In this document: positions 42,831 through 53,399 of the stretch, one piece after another
How the letters are laid out: every line of letters begins with the position of its first letter
Position numbering within the stretch: the stretch's first letter is position 1
NCBI RefSeq assembly: GCF_000283155.1
Contig: NW_004454193.1
Location: 5,481,481-5,545,480 of the forward strand
DNA from: Ceratotherium simum simum
Lineage: Eukaryota; Chordata; Mammalia; Perissodactyla; Rhinocerotidae
DNA: 64,000 nt
Reading direction: 5' to 3'
Translations under genes and position numbers: made by a program
Notes under the pieces: model-generated
Seen by the model: only the letters and a program-made list of their open reading frames with translations
Database searches by the model: none
Told to the model about the DNA's origin: nothing

Positions 42831-43299
42831 GGGAGGGCTTTCTCCTTGACCACAGAGGTGAGCAAATTTACTGTGTCATCCTTCGTGCCTGTGCTCTGAT
42901 GCACAGGTGGTGATTAGAGGTGGCACACCTGTGTGACATGAAGTAGCATTGAATCACAGAGTCATTTCTCTCCTTCAAAGACAACTTGGCCCAATCTTTA
43001 ACACCTCTCTAACGCCTGCTAATCTCACCCTTCAGTCGAGAGGCATCTCCGGAACCACAAACCTACGGCTCCAAGCCTTTGGCGGGCCACAGTACCTCTT
43101 GGGCAGGTAAGAACATTGCTTTGCATAAAGTTGCATGCTCACAGCATTTGCACACAAAAACCAATACTATTATGTATATTTAAATCCTGAGGTTTTATTA
43201 TTATGGTAAGCTTTGATTTATGGCAAGTGATACTGCCTTTCAATTATACTAGTGTCATCAAGTTTTCTTTCAGAATGAATTTAAGTGAAAAATTAGTTT
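42831..43299. other. Unassigned AT-rich sequence
   Basis: No gene or repeat was recognised. Confidence 0.4.
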
Positions 43300-43999
43300 A
43301 AGACACACATTTACCATATGGTCCAGCAATTCCGTTCCTGGTGTTTACCCAAGAGAAGGGAAAACATATGTCCACGTAAAGACTTGTACGCAAATGTTCA
43401 TGGCAGCATTATTCATAATAGCCCCAAACTGGAAACAACCCAGACGTTCACCAGCAGGTGAACAGAGAGACATGGTGGCAACTCCATACAGTGGAGAACT
43501 ACTCGGTAATAAGGAGGAACAAAATATCAAGGCACACAACAACACGGATGAGTTTCAAGAGCATTGTGTTAGGTGCGAGAAATCAGAAATAAAAGACTGT
43601 GGACTCTATGCTTCCATTTATACAGCTTTCTTAGAAAAGGCAAATTGTAACAACAAAAGCACTTTTTATTTATTTGGTGAGGAAGATTGGCCCTGAGCTA
43701 ACATCTATGCCAATCTTCCTCTTTTTTTTTTTTTGTATGCAGGACGCTGCCGCAGCATGGCTTGATGAGCCGTGCATAGGTCCGCACCCAGGATCTGAAC
43801 CTTCGAACCCCGGCCCGCCCAAGCAGAGCGAGCGAACTTAACTGCTATGCCACCAGGCCGGCCTCCGAAAGCACTTTTTGAAGATGAGCGAAAGGATCTG
43901 TATCTTGATGGTAGAGATGGTTACATGGATATGTGAGTTTGTCAGAACTCATGGAAACGGACACAAAGTGGGTGCAGTTTCTTGTAAGTAAAGTATTCC
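43300..43999 (+). repeat. Old L1 (L1M) 3' region, split by an ERE
   Basis: 'tatggtccagcaattccgtt', 'gtttacccaagagaagggaa', 'atgttcatggcagcattatt', 'ggaaacaacccagacgttca' and 'ggacaacacggatgag'-type text (caacaacacggatgagtttc), then after the ERE 'ggatctgtatcttgatggta' and 'aaagtgggtgcagtttcttg', are in L1M 3' UTR order. Confidence 0.93.
43656..43879 (-). mobile_element. ERE SINE inserted in an old L1, shortened form
   Basis: The body runs 43668-43867 antisense: 'ggtgaggaagattggccctg', 'agctaacatctatgccaatc', T-run, 'ctgccgcagcatggcttgat', 'caggatctgaacc' and 'taactgctatgccaccaggc' / 'cggcc'. Target-site duplication aaagcacttttt lies at 43656-43667 and 43868-43879, exact. Only one TTAGCTCAGGG/CTTCCTCA module is present. 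Confidence 0.94.
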
Positions 44000-44344
44000 T
44001 CACTTACGTTGATTAAAAGACGAGTTTAAAGGAAAAATGGGCAAATAATAAAATAGGTATTGTGTGAAAAGGCCAAGCTTGTGAAGGTGGCCGAGGTTGA
44101 GGCCCTCCTGGGCTGGAGTCCACTGCCCCGAGCAGAGCAGGGGATCTGTTATTATTCCCTTGTTCTTCTCCTGACTGTCATTAAAAAATTCCTTAGCGAT
44201 CTTTGTCAATCTTAATGTAATTGCGACTTTAACTCTGTCAATCTTTTCCTTTATAGATTCTAGATTTCATATCTTACTTAAGACACCGAAAAGGCCTTCC
44301 CCACCCTAAGACTATGAAAACTATTATCTCATATTATTCTCTAA
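44000..44344. other. Unassigned AT-rich sequence
   Basis: No gene or repeat was recognised with confidence. Confidence 0.4.
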
Positions 44345-44985
44345 TGCTCATAGCATTTTTTAAAATATCACTTTTAAAAATTATTTTTAATTATGGTAAA
44401 ATACAGATAGCATAAAATTTACCATCTTAACCCTTTTTAGGTGTCAATGCAGTGACGTTAAGTACGTTCACACTGTTGAGCAACCGTCACCACCATGCAT
44501 CTCCAGAACTTTTTCCATCTTCCCAAACTGAAACTCTGTCCCCGTTAAACAATAACTCCCTGTTCCCTCCTCCTGCCAGCCCCTGGCACCCACCGTTCTG
44601 CTTTCTGTCTCTGTGAATTGGACTACTCTAGGTACCTCACCTAAGTGGAATCATACAGTATTTGTCCTTTTGTGACTGGCTTATTTCACTTAACACAATG
44701 TTCATATAGTTTTTAAAACCATGAGATTTTGCATCTATCTGGGATTTATTTTTGTGTGTGTGTGGTGTAGGTAATGATTTAATTTTATTCCTCCCAACAA
44801 ATGGTTAACCAGTTTTTGGAGCATCCTTTATGGAAGAGACCATTGTTTTCACAATCAATTGATAGCCACCAGTACCATAAACTGTATTCTACGTGTAAAT
44901 ACATCTGTTTGGGGCCATATTTTCTGTCCCTTTGATCTGTTTGTTTATCCCTAGGACGGTTCCACACTGTTGTGGCTACTTCAGC
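44345..44985 (-). repeat. Old L1 (L1M), antisense
   Basis: 'acagatagcataaaatttac', 'catcttaacccttttt', 'caaccgtcaccaccatgcat', 'ctccagaactttttccatct', 'attggactactctaggtacc', 'tttgtgactggcttatttca' match a well-known antisense L1M segment. The right part (cccaacaaatggttaaccag, ggttccacactgttgtggct) resembles antisense L1 coding sequence. Confidence 0.88.
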
Positions 44986-45720
44986 TGAGACCTCACCCGT
45001 CCTAGGTCCAGGGCCTTGCTCAGGCTTTGTTTCTTCTTGTCAGCCTTTCAGCTGCTCCCAAGGATTTGGGATGCCCCATGGTCTCCCTAAAGCTCTCCCA
45101 TCTCTCCCTTTCCCAAGGGAGCCTGGTGTGTGGGAGTCCCAGTCTGGGTGTGCCTACGGAAGCCTCAGGCCATGCTTGTCAGACTCCAGGACGGTCCTGA
45201 GCACCCCTGCCTGCTGGAGGGCTGGGGTCACTATGGGGTCATTCTGCTGCCCCTGCGCAGGAGGGTTTGGCGGGAGCTTGGGTGCTCGGAGAAGATCTGG
45301 ATTTCTCTGCCTGTGGTGGAACTTTGCCATGACCCAGTTGATTGTCAGGCCGACTTCAAGATAAGGCAAGTTAATCTTGGTTCCCCTCCAAGGACATTCG
45401 GTACTGACATGCAAAACAGAATCCTTTGGAAGTTCGTTTCAGAGGGGACCCTGCAGGCAGTAATGGAGGGCTCCGGTTCTTCCTACAAAGGGCGGGTAGC
45501 GAAGCTGCTGGGCTACACAGGACAGGACACCGAAGGAGCATAGCACGAGCACGGCCCGTCAGTGGGCCCGAAGATTTTCCATGACCATCCCAAGGCTGTG
45601 TGAAGCCCTCGGTCTCGGATCCCACTGGTCTGTGCACTTCAGACTGCTTTCTCAGGGCCGGAGGTGTGGGCAGAGAGTGGGAAGGGCTGGAGTTTCCACG
45701 AATCTCTTGCCATCTAACGT
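44986..45720. other. Unassigned GC-rich sequence with overlapping frames
   Basis: Plus frames at 44972-45364 (130 codons) and 45130-45543 (137 codons) and minus frames overlap; none has a recognisable domain. The second is the more protein-like in composition but contains no motif I can name. It lies just left of the CpG cluster. Confidence 0.35.
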
Positions 45721-45900
45721 CAGACGAGTCAGGTCACGCCCGCCAATCAGCTCCCTCTAGGTGTCTGGGAGGAGGCGGGAGAGAGGAGCCGGGCCGGGGG
45801 GAGCGGAGATAAGCCTCGGGAGCTTGCTGGGGAACAATGGCATCCTCTCACCACCCCTGTGCGCGTGGAGCAGCAGGCAGGCCGCCCGAGAGCCTGGCTG
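45721..45900. promoter_or_regulatory. Small CpG-rich, promoter-like cluster
   Basis: A hand count gives 12 CpG in these 180 bases, far above the surrounding sequence. CACGCCCGCC and CCAAT (gccaatcag, about 45742-45750) are adjacent, then GGCGGGAG and a GATA-type AGATAAG. There is no TATA box. This would suit a weak CpG promoter or an enhancer. No transcript or gene can be assigned. Confidence 0.35.
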
Positions 45901-46214
45901 AGTTTGCTAAAGGCCCCTTAGGCACCGTGGGACACCAGGGACATGCAGCACTGGGAGGAGCACGCAGGGACTGTGGGCATGGCAGGCCAGCTCTGCTGGG
46001 GGTCGGCAGGAAGGCAGACGGACAAAATCAGCCGGACGTTCAGAGTTTCCCTAACTACAATCATCCATACATCACCTTCCAGGTTTCCCAGGTCCTCCGC
46101 TCCCTGCATTGGGCTTTACATGTTACACACGTGCACACACAGACACGTAGATATACAGACATATATATTCAAACCACTTTTTTAACATAAGTAAATCTAG
46201 CATTTTTATAAGCA
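45901..46214. other. Unassigned unique sequence
   Basis: No gene was recognised. A CA/TA-rich patch lies at about 46121-46166 (gttacacacgtgcacacaca onward). Confidence 0.4.
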
Positions 46215-46440
46215 ATAGTATCTGTGATATAGTAATAACAAGTATCACTTGGGGAACGCTTCTGATAGGCCAGACCCTGTTGTAAGCACTTTAAATAGAT
46301 TAACCTAGTCAATATCAACTCCCCCAGGGTGGTTCCACACTGTGTCATTTCCCCCCATTTAACATATGAGGAAACTGAGGCACAGAGCAGTGAAGTCGCC
46401 TGCCCAAGGTCATGCTGATTCAAACTGGGCTGTCTGGCCC
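46215..46440 (+). repeat. MIR SINE, nearly complete
   Basis: 'taggccagaccctgttgtaa', 'gcactttaaatagattaacc', 'ccatttaacatatgaggaaa', 'ctgaggcacagagcagtgaa' and 'cctgcccaaggtcatgctga' follow MIR sense. Confidence 0.93.
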
Positions 46441-47429
46441 CCAACCCCAAAACAGGCGTCTCTCAGATCACGAGTCAAATATGGGCTAGGTGGAATTTTT
46501 TTCCCCGAGTCACATTAATAAACCACAAATAATATATATCAAAGTAAAAAATGCTCATCTGTGTGCCGCCTGGTTCTTTCTGCAAACACCCAGGTTGAGG
46601 ACACCCACTGAGGCATGGCTCTGCCCAGGAGCGATGATGCGTAGACACCCAGCCGATGCCGGAGCTGGGACAACTCCGTCCCCCGGATTGTGAGACCAGC
46701 CAGACCACCATCCTCCTGACACCCCCCCAACTCTGGGCCCTGTTGGCCCCATACACGCTTACACCAGTTGCCACCTCCCAAGCCCCCACAGGGATCTGGT
46801 GTGAGTGTCTTGGGTGTTGGGTGGGAGGAGGGAAAAGCCAGGCCTTCGGAGGCCCATTAGCCACGGAGACTCCTGCAGAGCCCCACGAGCGGCTCCTTGT
46901 TGTTTGGGATGCAAAATCACCCAATTCTCTCATGGTCGCTTTCCTGTTGTCTGGTTCTAAGTCCAGCCCCCGGCCTTGCTGGCTCCTGAGGGGTTCCCTG
47001 TGAAGTCGGCAAGTAGCAAGTGCAAGGTTGGGCTTCTGAACTGCCCACAGGGCAGGAGAGTGTGGCCCTCAGCACCAGACACAGCCATTTATGGCCTGTC
47101 TTGTGGTTTTAGTTGGAAGGTACAGCATCATTTGTGGCACGTGATCACCCGGGGGCATCACTGGGGAGAGCTGGGCGTCTCTTTGGGAAGCCCTGGGGCA
47201 CATATGTTCTAGTCTCCTTAGCTGCGCCCTGGGTTGCTTCAGCGCATGTTAGAGTGAGGTTTCAGAAATGGTTTCACCTTTTCCTGAAAGCGGCAGGTCA
47301 AATGGCAAAGGTATGGCCTTTTCCTCTGGACCTTGGCCTGTGGCCGCCTAGCTGTCTGACAGGCTAGGCCTCCGGGCCCATATTTCTGAAGGCCTCGTCC
47401 CACGGGGCCGCCTCTGAAAAAGTGCCCTG
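46441..47429. other. Unassigned unique sequence
   Basis: About 1 kb has no recognised gene or repeat. Frames on both strands (for example 46475-46933 minus, 152 codons; 46656-47003 plus, 115 codons) overlap each other and lack domains. Confidence 0.4.
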
Positions 47430-47665
47430 TGCTGCCCTCTGCCTCAGCTATGGGTAACCATAGTCTTTTGTGCAGGTGGCTCTGAGTTCAAATCCTGCTG
47501 CTCCTAACCCGCTGGGTGGCTGGGCAAGTCACTTCACCTTGAGAAAGGCCAGTTCCTCGTCTGTGAAATGGGGATAACACTTCCTGCTCTGCAGCGTCAG
47601 TGGGAGGATGGAAAGAGTGAGGAGATGGGAAGCTGGCCCCCAGAGGTGCCTAAGAAATGCTGGCT
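47430..47665 (-). repeat. MIR SINE
   Basis: 'gtggctctgagttcaaatcc', 'ggtggctgggcaagtcactt', 'ccagttcctcgtctgtgaaa' and 'tggggataacacttcctgct' follow antisense MIR. Confidence 0.9.
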
Positions 47666-47724
47666 GACGGTGCTGTGGGACGGGTAGACCCCGGGGGTGC
47701 CTGTTGGGTTGTTTCCTTGTTTTC

Positions 47725-47835
47725 CCTCCGATGTGTACAGAGCACGTCCTCTGTGCCAGGCTCTGTGTCACGTGGAACTCAGTGGCAACTGAGGTAGATG
47801 CAGTTCCAGCCTTCGTGGGCCTAAATGTCTGTGTT
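47725..47835 (-). repeat. L2 LINE 3' fragment, antisense
   Basis: 'gtacagagcacgtcctctgt', 'gccaggctctgtgtcacgtg' and 'gcagttccagccttcgtggg' resemble antisense L2 3' end. Confidence 0.6.
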
Positions 47836-48049
47836 CCCTGGGTCTGTGTTGCTCATTTTTACGTCTCCTCTGAACTTTAGGGGGAGGGCCACAGATTGCT
47901 GCAAAAATCAGACAAAGGCAGCCGTGTGCAAGAATCACAAAATTTGCAGACACGTCAGGGATTCTGGGACCCCCAGCCACTCTCCACTTAGGGCGTTTTA
48001 TCGTTCCCCAAAGACAGAAAATGGAAAGGTGCCCTCAGCAATCTGTGCT
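47836..48049. other. Unassigned unique sequence
   Basis: No gene or repeat was recognised. Confidence 0.4.
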
Positions 48050-49030
48050 CATCCTGTCTCCCCTTCCTGGCTCCCGTGGGTGCCCAGGAAACGGGGCCAA
48101 GTGTTCTCTCTCGAAGAGCCTAATTATTTACACTGACAGTGTTTACTTCTAACCTCCAGTTGCTGAGTCAATATCATGTCTCCTCCTCTCCTTCTGTCCC
48201 TTGGCTTGAAAAGCCAGCGGCTTTAAGAACCCACCTGACTGTGTCTCTTTGTCCACATTGTGGCCTGTTAATTTCACCTGCCCCAGGATTAAATTACAGA
48301 GGCCGTGAAGATCCAGGAGAGGCCGTGATTTGGGCCTGTGTACTCGCCTCTGCCTCACAATGACGCCTGTCCCTTCTGTTGGCACAGCTTCCAGCCTCCG
48401 GTGTTTGAGGGGATTCCCATTGCACCTCTCTCCCGATTGTTTACAAAGTTCTGCTCCCTAGTGACGCCCTGGGAATTTTCCCTCAACCTGTGCCCACCAG
48501 GAAGTTTCTGGACAGAGCGTGACTGCAGGAACCAATGTGCTTATCTGCTGTCCCCATCGCTGCCCTGGTGAGTCCTTCGGGCTCCGCCCTGCCACTGAGC
48601 ACCTTGCACCCAGAATTGAGCTTCCAGGCTCTGGGCTGCATTCATCAAACTGATTTGTTCAGTCATATCTATAATCAGATGCCGTGGGCAGATGGAAGAG
48701 ATAACGCCTTCTTCGTTTTGCAATCGTGGACATGATCGAAACAGGAGATAAGGCAAGGGGGAGGCGTGGGGCGACCTTGAACCGCCTCCCTGGACATCGT
48801 GAGCCCATGTAACCCACTTTTCTTGTTGAACAACCTATTGTATCTCCATTAGTTGGCTGGCCAATCCTCCTGCAATTAACCATGCTAATAGCATTCTCTG
48901 CAGTCTTATTGCTCTGTGTTCCCCTCGCTCCCATAGGAGCAATACCCTGCAATTAGCAGCCAAGGGGTAATGAAGATTTCCTCGCTGAATGGTGGTGGTC
49001 CTCAGGTACCATCCCAGGGCCATCCCGATT
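48050..49030. promoter_or_regulatory. Extended candidate regulatory region
   Basis: About 1 kb has no recognised repeat. The 48800-48990 part is densest: CTATTGT (48835-48841, SOX-like), the inverted repeat TTGGC-TG-GCCAA (48853-48864), CAATTA (48873-48878), GCTAATAGC (48884-48892), and TATTGCTC (48907-48914) mirrored by GAGCAATA (48937-48944). Further left, 'gttaatttcacctgccccag' and 'ggattaaattacagaggccg' add TTAAT and T-box-like cores. Frames here are short. Confidence 0.45.
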
Positions 49031-49149
49031 CTGCAGAACTTTCCTTGTGTCTCTTGCCCACTCTGAAATGGAGGGAACTTACTGTTGCAACTTCAAGCAG
49101 TTCCTCTTGCCAAGAAACCTAGGCTCAGCAAACCGGTTTGCATTCGCAC
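49031..49149. other. Unassigned unique sequence
   Basis: No feature was recognised. Confidence 0.35.
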
Positions 49150-49290
49150 ATCCCTGTAATCTCTCTCTCTTCTCCCAACAGAGCTTCTCAAAGTCTCAAT
49201 CCTTGTCTGGCCAGTTTAGCTCTCGGGCCCCTTGTGCCCAGCATATTCTTGGCCTGTGACAAGTGTTGAATGAATGAATGAATGCTGAGG
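49150..49290 (+). repeat. L2 LINE 3' terminus
   Basis: 'ccttgtgcccagcatattct', 'tggcctgtgacaagtgttga' and the expanded 'atgaatgaatgaatg' tail match the L2 end. Confidence 0.7.
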
Positions 49291-49781
49291 AATGAATGCA
49301 CCCCAGCACCCACCCCCGAGGGGCTGACAGTTTATTTTGCAAGTCTGCATTTTGTCCTGCCCACAGCTGTCTCCTCCCCAGGCCTGAGGACGAGTTGCAA
49401 TCTATAAGCTGGAAGGAAACTGATCAGTTTGATTCCAAGATATGGGTACAGCTGTTGCTGCAGGTGGAGGACACGAGGCAATGGGCATGGTAGCTATAGA
49501 TGCCTCCAGAAAGCTTAGTAGGGCACAGTGCATGGGGGCACTTAGTGCCAGTCTATAGAATCATAGGGGCAGCAGTACTGGTGGTCGGGGAAGGGGATAC
49601 AGCTGTAGGCGTGGGCCATGGGCGAGGGGATGTTCTCTTTAGGGTTATTTCAAAAGGTCAGCCAGTGTGGTGTTTACAAACACTAGGAGGGAGGGGTGGG
49701 GAGTAGATATAAATAAGATATACATATGTATGTATCTATCTATGCATACCTATATAAATTGTTTTTTAAAATATACATGAC
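49291..49781. other. Unassigned unique sequence
   Basis: No gene was recognised. A TATG/TATC-rich low-complexity patch occurs at about 49707-49760. Confidence 0.4.
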
Positions 49782-50095
49782 TGCTATGTTCCAAATGTTG
49801 TGTCTCCCAAAATTCATATGTTGAAATCCTAACTCCCAGTGTGATGGTATCAGGAGGTGGTGCCCCTGGGAGGTAGGTCATGAGGGTGGGGAGACCCCAC
49901 AGAGCTCCCTCCTGGCTTCTGCCATATGAGGATGCAATGAGAAGTCTGCTCCATGGAACAGGGGCCTCACCTGACCCGCTGCCACTCTGATCTTGGACTT
50001 CCAGCCTCCAGGACTGTGAGAAACAAATTTCTGTTGTTTATGAGCCACCCAGTCTACAGCATTTTTGTTATAGCAGCCTGAACAGACTAAGACAA
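49782..50095 (+). repeat. MLT1/MST-type LTR (ERVL-MaLR)
   Basis: 'tgctatgttccaaatgttgt', 'gtctcccaaaattcatatgt', 'tgaaatcctaactcccagtg', 'ggacttccagcctccaggac', 'tgtgagaaacaaatttctgt' and 'gaacagactaagaca' run the LTR end to end, with internal shortening. It is a solo LTR with no viral genes. Confidence 0.93.
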
Positions 50096-50814
50096 TGTAC
50101 TGTGAACGATTATAATCGAACTATTTGAACTATTCAGAGCTATTAATTGATGTGGTTGGTGTGCCGGTCAGTGTTCCATCAGGAAATAGATTCCAACTCA
50201 GATGGTTCAAGGGTCTTTAAGGAAGGGCGTGCATTCAGGGACATTAAGGGCATGATCAGGGGACAATAAGCACCCCAGAGACCAGCTCAGTAGCAAGGTG
50301 CTGTTACTACCTCTAGGGCAGAAAGGGTGTGGGGGGGACGACATCGGAGCTCTGCCAGAGCAGGGCCCCCGGAGCGGCACTCTCCCCCAGGAGCTGTAGC
50401 CTTGGAGAGACATGGCCACTGCCGGAAATCACAGCCCCAGGCAAGAGGAGAGCAGGGAACAGATATTCGTTCTTCTTCTCTTCCCGATCTTTTGTCAGGG
50501 CCTCTTATTGGCCAGTGGGGAGCCAGAGAGCATGGACATGGGTGTGTCATCCGTGGGGTCAGCCTCATGGGGCACAGGGCATGACAGGAGGGAGGAGATT
50601 GGATATGGGGGGCGGGGCAAGTCGATAACAGCACAGTTGGGTTGACAATGAAGATCCCTCCTGGCCCTGCAACCAAAGTCCACGCTGGCTGCGTGAGTGA
50701 CTCTGCTGGCTGCCCTCTTATGTGGGGCACCTCTGCAGGCGATATTTGTAACACGTAGTAGGTGCTCTACTCGTTCCTTTAACCCACTATCTATTAGGTC
50801 TAAGAAATTGTCTA
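50096..50814. other. Unassigned unique sequence
   Basis: No gene was recognised. Overlapping frames at 50207-50845 on both strands show no domains. Confidence 0.4.
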
Positions 50815-50925
50815 TTAGATTAGCTATTTCGATACAGCATCTCACAGCACTGTGCCTGGTGTATAGAAGATACTCAATAAAAATCTCTTATATCATGAGT
50901 GAATGAATAAACTATTAAATAAGTA
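50815..50925 (+). repeat. L2 LINE 3' terminus
   Basis: 'cacagcactgtgcctggtgt', 'atagaagatactcaataaaa' and 'catgagtgaatgaataa' are the L2 end. Confidence 0.8.
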
Positions 50926-51034
50926 AGCTGATGAATGGATATGACTCCTCTTTGAGTGGGTACCATGAAGACTGACACGAAGAGAAACTTGGGTTCTGGG
51001 AAGTTAACTGGCCAGCCCAGTCCCCTCGGCCATA

Positions 51035-51380
51035 CAATGCATTCCACAAATATTTATTGTGGAATACCAGGTGTGTTTACGTTTGACTGGGGGAGACAAA
51101 CACATTGACATGTGTATGCTGTAGAATAGCTAAGTGCTACGGAGACAAATACAGCAGAATAGGGGGATACGAAGCTCTGGGGAGCTTTTAGAGATGGTGC
51201 GGTCAGGGATGGCCCCTCTGAAATGGAGAGACTTTAGAGGCGAGACTTGAAGGCTGTGAGGACATGTCACATGGCTCTCTAGGAGCATTCTTGGAAAAGG
51301 AAATGAGCGTTCCTTGGAAGCAGGAACATGTTTGGGGCATTTGGGGAAAAACAAGGAAGCCACTGTGTCTAGGGCAGAGT
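51035..51380 (-). repeat. L2 LINE, antisense
   Basis: 'gcattccacaaatatttatt', 'gtgctacggagacaaataca', 'gagcgttccttggaagcagg' follow the antisense L2 3' region (..tattgagcacctac..agggaacagcaagtgcaaag). Confidence 0.65.
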
Positions 51381-51429
51381 GTATCTACCACCCATCCAGC
51401 CAGATGTTCTATAATGTCAGTCTAACCCC

Positions 51430-51895
51430 ATCGTTCCCCAGCTAGAACTCTCCAACCCTTTTCAATGTACTTGGGATACCCTGCCATCTCCCTCCAGCTC
51501 CTTCCTTTACTGCACTCCAGTCACACCTGCAGCCTGGCTCTGACCACCTCCAGGCCTTGGCCCTTGTTTCCTCTGCCTGGAACACTTGCCCTGTCAGCCT
51601 CGGATTGGCCTCTTCTGACTGCCATTCCAAAGAAGGCTGTCCCCAGGTCCTCTCATCCATCATATCACCCTTCTTATTTCCCTCACACTTGACACCATTA
51701 TCTCCCACTACCTGGTTTATACGTTTACCTGCCAGGTTATTGTGTCAGCTTGCCCCACCAAGAGCTTCTTGAAGGCAGGGACTTCATCAGTTATCAGTTT
51801 TGTTCCTAGGGTCCCCTGTGCCTGGAACAGTGCCTGGCACATAGTAGGTCCTCAGTAAATATTTGTTAAATAATGAATGAATGAATTAGTGAGTT
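51430..51895 (+). repeat. L2 LINE 3' region
   Basis: 'cccttgtttcctctgcctgg', 'aacacttgccctgtcagcct', 'aagaaggctgtccccaggtc', 'ccaagagcttcttgaaggca', 'tgcctggcacatagtaggtc' and 'ctcagtaaatatttgttaaa' are L2 landmarks in order. It lies head-to-head with the antisense L2 to its left. Confidence 0.92.
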
Positions 51896-52639
51896 ACCTT
51901 GTTTGAGACCCCAGAGCAGGACTCAGAACATATCCTTTCCTTCCTCAGTCTTTTGACCCTGTAGGTTTTCTTATGAGACCTTGGGTTCCCCAGGGAGGGT
52001 TTAGAGCAAATATCCACACTGCCATCAGTGACCAGCAGAGCAGAGCTGTGGGGTCCCAGTGAGGGTTTTGGGGAAGACTCTTCTTGTACCTTTCTTTTGA
52101 GATAGGTGAAAGTTCTCCTCAGTGCCAGGAGCTCCCAGGGTCCTGGGGGCAGCCCCAGAGGGCCCAGTGTAACAGCCACACTGCAGGATCTCATGCCAGC
52201 ACCCCACCCCTTGCTGAGTCATTTTTCCTTTTCACAAATGAATTAATGAACAGGAGACTACCTGCTTTTAGACCCCAAGCTTGACATCAAGCTGTGCTCT
52301 CAATCTGGGAGCTTTGAGAAATATAGGTTCTCTCACTTCCAGAGTGTGGGAGTTTTCAGATTCAAACGTCTATGGACCCCTTTTATGATTTTTACAAACT
52401 TCTTCTCCCTCTGATCTAATTACTTAGGTAATTTTTTAAACAATTCCTGTTTTTTCTTATATACCTAGTTTTATACTCACCTACTCAAGTCATATAAGTT
52501 TGCTGTGCTGTCACTTTTGTTATAATATTCTTTAAAATACATAGCAAGCTGTAAAAGTGGAGGCTATTCTCTCCTGCACTGCCCAATGCCGTCTTTGTAC
52601 TACCAGTGATAGAAGCACCTCATTTAGCAAACACTAAAC
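51896..52639. other. Unassigned unique sequence
   Basis: No gene or repeat was recognised; AT-rich from about 52360. Confidence 0.4.
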
Positions 52640-52750
52640 TGGAAATTTGGTTCCAGATCTGGAGAGGGACCTGGGAACCTGTCTTTAGAAAAAGCATTTT
52701 TAGTGATTTTGATGCCTGTGGTCTGAGGACCACAGTCTGAGGACACTCAA
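52640..52750. repeat. Possible DNA-transposon relic
   Basis: 'ggagagggacctgggaacct' and 'gatgcctgtggtctgaggac' + 'cacagtctgagg' recall a widespread mammalian repeat ending in '..ctggggaccacactttgag'. The match is short and weak. Confidence 0.3.
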
Positions 52751-52784
52751 AGGACCCCTGACTTGGCTTTTGTTGTGAGGAGTG

Positions 52785-52786
52785 GT

Positions 52787-52826
<40 letters not shown>
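52785..52826 (+). repeat. (TG)n microsatellite
   Basis: About 20 TG units with one A interruption; likely length-polymorphic. Confidence 0.97.
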
Positions 52827-52827
<1 letters not shown>

Positions 52828-52974
52828 CAGTCCATATCCAGGCAGGTTTTCAATGTCTGATAAACCAGGGTCCTATCAGAATGCTTGTGTGGAAATCTGC
52901 CATCATAGCCATTAAATCCTTATTGCTTTCTATTATGATGGCCTTTCTTTCCTTTAAATCTTCTAACTGGCTGT

Positions 52975-53070
52975 ACTTGTGCACGGCAAGTATGTTTCCT
53001 GTCCTCATTTTACAGAGGAGGACACTGAAGCTAAAATTAAAGGACTTGATCAGGATCATTTCACAAGGAC
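52975..53070 (+). repeat. MIR SINE fragment
   Basis: 'cctcattttacagaggagga', 'cactgaagctaaaattaaag' and 'gacttgatcaggatcatttc' follow MIR sense. Confidence 0.75.
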
Positions 53071-53179
53071 TCTGCAGTCCATCAATTTCCCCTCTACCCA
53101 TGGTAGCCCGTATGACGACATGCTAGTGGTAAGGGGATGAGGGAGTGATTGAGAAAATTTGCCCTGCAGTGGAAGTGTA

Positions 53180-53224
53180 GGAGAGACAGAGAGACAGAGA
53201 GAGAGAGAGAGGGAGAGAAGAGAG
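53180..53224 (+). repeat. (GA)n tract
   Basis: About 45 bases of GAGA with two CA and one GGG interruptions. Confidence 0.92.
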
Positions 53225-53399
53225 ATGTCATACCTGGAGCTTTTGACCACCTGGAAGGTGAAATACCAAGAAACCACATGTACTGAGAAAAAAGTAGTGG
53301 GATCAAAATGGGCCTTGGTCAACTTGTCAATCATGGCCCCCAACTCTCTGCCTTTGGCAGCACCTCTCAGCCTGCGGCTGAGCAAATACCCCCAAGAAG

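Noticed and set aside
45130..45543. 137-codon plus-strand frame next to the CpG cluster
   Set aside because: Composition is protein-like, but it lies on the wrong side to be driven rightward by the CpG cluster, overlaps other frames and has no recognised motif.
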